In this document: positions 61,746 through 64,000 of the stretch, in pieces
Numbering within the stretch: position 1 is the first letter of the stretch
Layout of the letters: every line of letters begins with the position of its first letter
Origin: Clostridia bacterium
GTDB lineage: Bacteria; Bacillota; Clostridia; Christensenellales; Aristaeellaceae
Reading direction: 5' to 3'
NCBI GenBank assembly: GCA_017936375.1
Contig: JAGBFR010000039.1
Location: forward strand, 1 to 64,000
DNA: 64,000 nucleotides
Notes under the pieces: generated by a model
The model's database searches: none
Seen by the model: the letters and a program-made list of their open reading frames with translations, nothing else
Told to the model about the DNA's origin: nothing
Made by a program: the position numbers and the translations under genes

Positions 61746-63160
61746 TGGCAAGCTTTAAGGACATGAAGAGCAGAAAGCTCGAGGCTGCCGCCGCCGCGCA
61801 GATCGAGAAGGAGCTCGATGCGATGAATGAGGACGAGCTCTTCGTCCTCGCCGAATATGACGAGACCGCCGCGGAAAAGGGCGGCTACTCCAATTACTCC
61901 TACTGGCGCAGCACGGTGCAGGTCTTCCTCAAGAACAAGATGGCCGTGTTCCTCCTGTGCGTGCTGGCGGGGCTGCTGCTGTTTACCTTCGTGCAGCCAT
62001 ATCTGCCGGGCCAGTATCCGGCCAACCTCATCAACAACAATCCGCAGACCGGCAAGCAGCTCTCCAACCTTGCTCCGAGCCTGACGACCGTGCTGGTCAC
62101 CGTGCCGGAGGGGACGACGCTCTCCGCCGCCCCGGTGAAGAACGCCGAGGGCTGGTACGCCGTCTCCAACGTCGTGGACAGCCTCAAGGCCCGCACGAAG
62201 TTTACCATCGTCGAGTATGGCGAGGCGTGGTGCAGGGTCGAGTACAAGGACGTAACGGGCTATGTGAAGAATAACTTCCAGACCAAGCTCAAGCTGCCGG
62301 AGGATCCGACGGCCGTCCCGTACGAGAGCCGTTCCAATTTCAAGCTCGACATCTTCTCCGAGCCGGCGGACTACACCAACAACGGCACCGCGCTCTACGT
62401 CCTTAAGGATCAGCTGATCATCGGCGAGGACGGCATGGCGACGACCGCGGGGGAGACGGAGCTTCGCATCCTGCCCTCTGAAAAAGCCTTCTGGTTCGGC
62501 ACGAATAACATCGGTCAGGATCTCTGGGCCCGCGTCTGGAGCGGCACGCGCACGAGCCTGATGATCGGCTTCATCGTCGCGATGGTCGAGGCCATCATCG
62601 GCATCACCATCGGCGTGCTTTGGGGCTATGTGCGCAAGCTCGACCGCCTGCTCACCGAGGTCTATAACGTCATCGACAACATTCCCAACACGATCATCCT
62701 GATCCTGATCTCCTACATCCTCAAGCCGGGCCTGCGCACGCTGATCTTTGCGATGTGCCTGACGGGCTGGCTGGGCATGGCGCGCTTCATCCGCAATCAG
62801 ATCGTCATCATCCGCGACCGCGATTACAACCTCGCCTCCCGCTGCCTCGGCACGAATACCCAGCGCATCATCATGAAGAACCTGCTGCCGTATCTGGTGT
62901 CGGTCATCATGCTGCGCATGGCGCTGTCCATCCCGGGCGCGATCGGCAGCGAGGTGTTCATCACCTATATCGGCCTTGGCCTGCCGGTGGATATCCCGTC
63001 CCTGGGCAACCTCATCAACGAGGGCCGCAAGCTGATCACCTCTGAGGCGCTGCGCTATCAGCTGATCTTCCCGGCGATCGTGCTGTCCATCGTGACCATT
63101 TCCTTCTACATCATCGGCAACGCCTTTGCGGACGCCGCCGATCCCAAGAATCATGTCTAA
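61745..63160 (+). CDS. peptide ABC transporter permease (OppC family) with an extracellular SH3b-like insertion
   Basis: A 471-residue permease. A long cytoplasmic N terminus (1-65) with GYSNYSYWRSTVQVFLKN precedes TM1 (66-83). The usual FGTNNIGQDLWARVWSGTRTSL motif comes only at residue 251. Normal OppC has about 40 residues here; this one has about 165. Within the insertion, residues about 117-178 (VTVPEGTTLSAAP, LKARTKFTIVEYGEAWCRVE, YKDVTGYVKNN) read like a bacterial SH3b domain, with the conserved GxWxxV/GYV pattern. The remaining part has five helices and the EAA loop RDYNLASRCLGTNTQRI. Loop orientation puts the insertion outside the cell. Confidence 0.88.
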   Translation: MASFKDMKSRKLEAAAAAQIEKELDAMNEDELFVLAEYDETAAEKGGYSNYSYWRSTVQVFLKNKMAVFLLCVLAGLLLFTFVQPYLPGQYPANLINNNPQTGKQLSNLAPSLTTVLVTVPEGTTLSAAPVKNAEGWYAVSNVVDSLKARTKFTIVEYGEAWCRVEYKDVTGYVKNNFQTKLKLPEDPTAVPYESRSNFKLDIFSEPADYTNNGTALYVLKDQLIIGEDGMATTAGETELRILPSEKAFWFGTNNIGQDLWARVWSGTRTSLMIGFIVAMVEAIIGITIGVLWGYVRKLDRLLTEVYNVIDNIPNTIILILISYILKPGLRTLIFAMCLTGWLGMARFIRNQIVIIRDRDYNLASRCLGTNTQRIIMKNLLPYLVSVIMLRMALSIPGAIGSEVFITYIGLGLPVDIPSLGNLINEGRKLITSEALRYQLIFPAIVLSIVTISFYIIGNAFADAADPKNHV

Positions 63161-63175
63161 AGGAGGCGAAACGAC

Positions 63176-64000
63176 ATGGAAAGAGAGACCATCCTTTCGG
63201 TCCGCGATCTTGACGTGAAGTTCAGCCTCCGCGGCCGCAAGCTCAATGCGCTGCGCGGCGTTTCGCTGGATCTGTATAAGGGCGAGAGCCTCGCGATCGT
63301 CGGCGAGTCCGGCTCGGGCAAGTCCGTCTTCGTCAAGACCTTCATGGGCCTGCTGGATGCGAACGGCTGGATCGACGGCGGCAGCATCACCTACAAGGGA
63401 GAAGACCTGACCAAGTATACGACTGAGAAGCAGTGGCTCGGCATCCGCGGCAAGGAGATTGCCATGGTCCTGCAGGACCCGATGACCAGCCTCAACCCGC
63501 TCAAGACCATCGGCGCGCAGATCATCGAGGCCATCGAGCTCCATCAGAATCTGCACGGCGAGGCTGCGCGCAAGGAGATGCTCTCCGTCCTGACCGATGT
63601 GGGCATCACCGAGCCTGAGCGCCGCGCGAAGCAGTACCCGCATGAGTTCTCCGGCGGCATGCGCCAGCGCGTGGTCATCGCCATCGCCGTGGCCTGCCGC
63701 CCGCAGGTCCTCATCTGCGACGAGCCGACGACCGCGCTGGACGTCACCATTCAGGCGCAGATCCTGCATCTGATCCGCGACCTCAAGGAGAAGTACAACC
63801 TCACCACCGTCTATATCACGCATGACCTTGGCGTCGTCGCCAACGTCGCGGACCGCATCGCCGTCATGTACGCCGGCGACATCGTGGAGATCGGCCTGTG
63901 CGAGGAGGTCTTCTACGAGCCGAAGCATCCGTATACCTGGGCGCTGCTCTCCTCCCTGCCGCAGCTGGGCGTGAAGGGCGAGCCGCTCTATTCCATCCAT
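63176..64000 (+). CDS. peptide ABC transporter ATP-binding protein (OppD/DppD family), cut by window end
   Basis: The first 275 codons of an ATPase subunit; the 3' end lies outside the window. Walker A is GESGSGKSV, the Q-loop is [11 protein letters not shown], the ABC signature is [13 protein letters not shown] (SGGM in place of SGGQ), Walker B is [13 protein letters not shown] and the H-loop is [10 protein letters not shown]. The segment [15 protein letters not shown] is the start of the oligopeptide-transporter C-terminal region that leads to a cysteine cluster in this family. ATG at 63176 follows AAAGGAGG. An oppF-like partner is expected next. Confidence 0.95.
   Translation, partial: MERETILSVRDLDVKFSLRGRKLNALRGVSLDLYKGESLAIVGESGSGKSVFVKTFMGLLDANGWIDGGSITYKGEDLTKYTTEKQWLGIRGKEIAMVLQDPMTSLNPLKTIGAQIIEAIELHQNLHGEAARKEMLSVLTDVGITEPERRAKQYPHEFSGGMRQRVVIAIAVACRPQVLICDEPTTALDVTIQAQILHLIRDLKEKYNLTTVYITHDLGVVANVADRIAVMYAGDIVEIGLCEEVFYEPKHPYTWALLSSLPQLGVKGEPLYSIH

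Overview
The window looks like a chromosomal piece of an anaerobic, fairly GC-rich Gram-positive bacterium, most likely an uncultured gut Clostridia lineage (Christensenellales/Oscillospirales-like). The reasons are consensus SigA-type promoters, AGGAGG ribosome binding sites, an oxygen-independent NrdD/NrdG reductase, a remB-gyrB-gyrA cluster, Opp and MATE transporters, and plant-polysaccharide sugar genes. This placement is inference; only the last part of a 5S rRNA is present as a taxonomic marker.

Layout. 1-120: end of an rRNA operon (5S plus terminator). 0.3-4.4 kb (+): a GNAT/P-loop kinase pair, greA, lysS and xpt. 4.5-16.2 kb (-): one long purine operon, purE-purC-(decayed purF)-purM-purN-purO-purH(AICAR transformylase only)-purD-purL-guaB, with a strong promoter and PurBox-like sites upstream of purE and a terminator after guaB. 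16.5-23 kb (+): MATE exporter, a secreted protein, nrdD/nrdG behind two NrdR boxes, and a secreted S49 peptidase. 23.1-28.2 kb (+): remB-like gene, gyrB, gyrA. 28.2-33.4 kb: a MITE-like element, EamA transporter, asnS, tcdA, a membrane protein with a duplicated module, and a degenerate rhomboid (-). 33.5-39.1 kb (+): tRNA-Asn, a secreted tyrosine phosphatase, a small unknown protein, a 968-residue BspA-type surface protein and a D-lyxose isomerase-like enzyme. 39.2-44.2 kb (+): potassium locus with ktrB/trkH, ktrA/trkA, a 54-residue membrane peptide, a KdpD-like sensor and a KdpE-like regulator. 44.3-56.9 kb: pentose/hexose locus with GH27, GH127, a secreted 5'-nucleotidase-like enzyme, a FAD oxidoreductase (-) and araBAD (-). 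It is interrupted by dense non-coding repeats. 57-58.4 kb: transglutaminase-like protein (+). 58.6-64 kb (+): an Opp/Dpp-type ABC operon, cut off by the window end inside the first ATPase gene.

How the parts work together. The purine operon carries most steps to IMP plus IMP dehydrogenase, and Xpt salvages xanthine. It uses the split PurO + AICAR transformylase arrangement instead of bifunctional PurH, and it has lost purF from the usual place. GH27 and GH127 would release arabinose (or galactose) from plant glycans, and AraA, AraB and AraD would carry L-arabinose to D-xylulose 5-phosphate. The potassium locus pairs a KdpDE-like two-component system with a Ktr/Trk channel rather than with KdpFABC, and has 11-bp-period direct repeats in the promoter.

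The most unusual items are: the rewired KdpDE-KtrAB locus with its small peptide; an oligopeptide permease (OppC) with an SH3b-like domain inserted in its first extracellular loop; the purF remnant; and at least four families of palindromic intergenic repeats, one inserted within another. No CRISPR array, prophage or transposase gene was seen.
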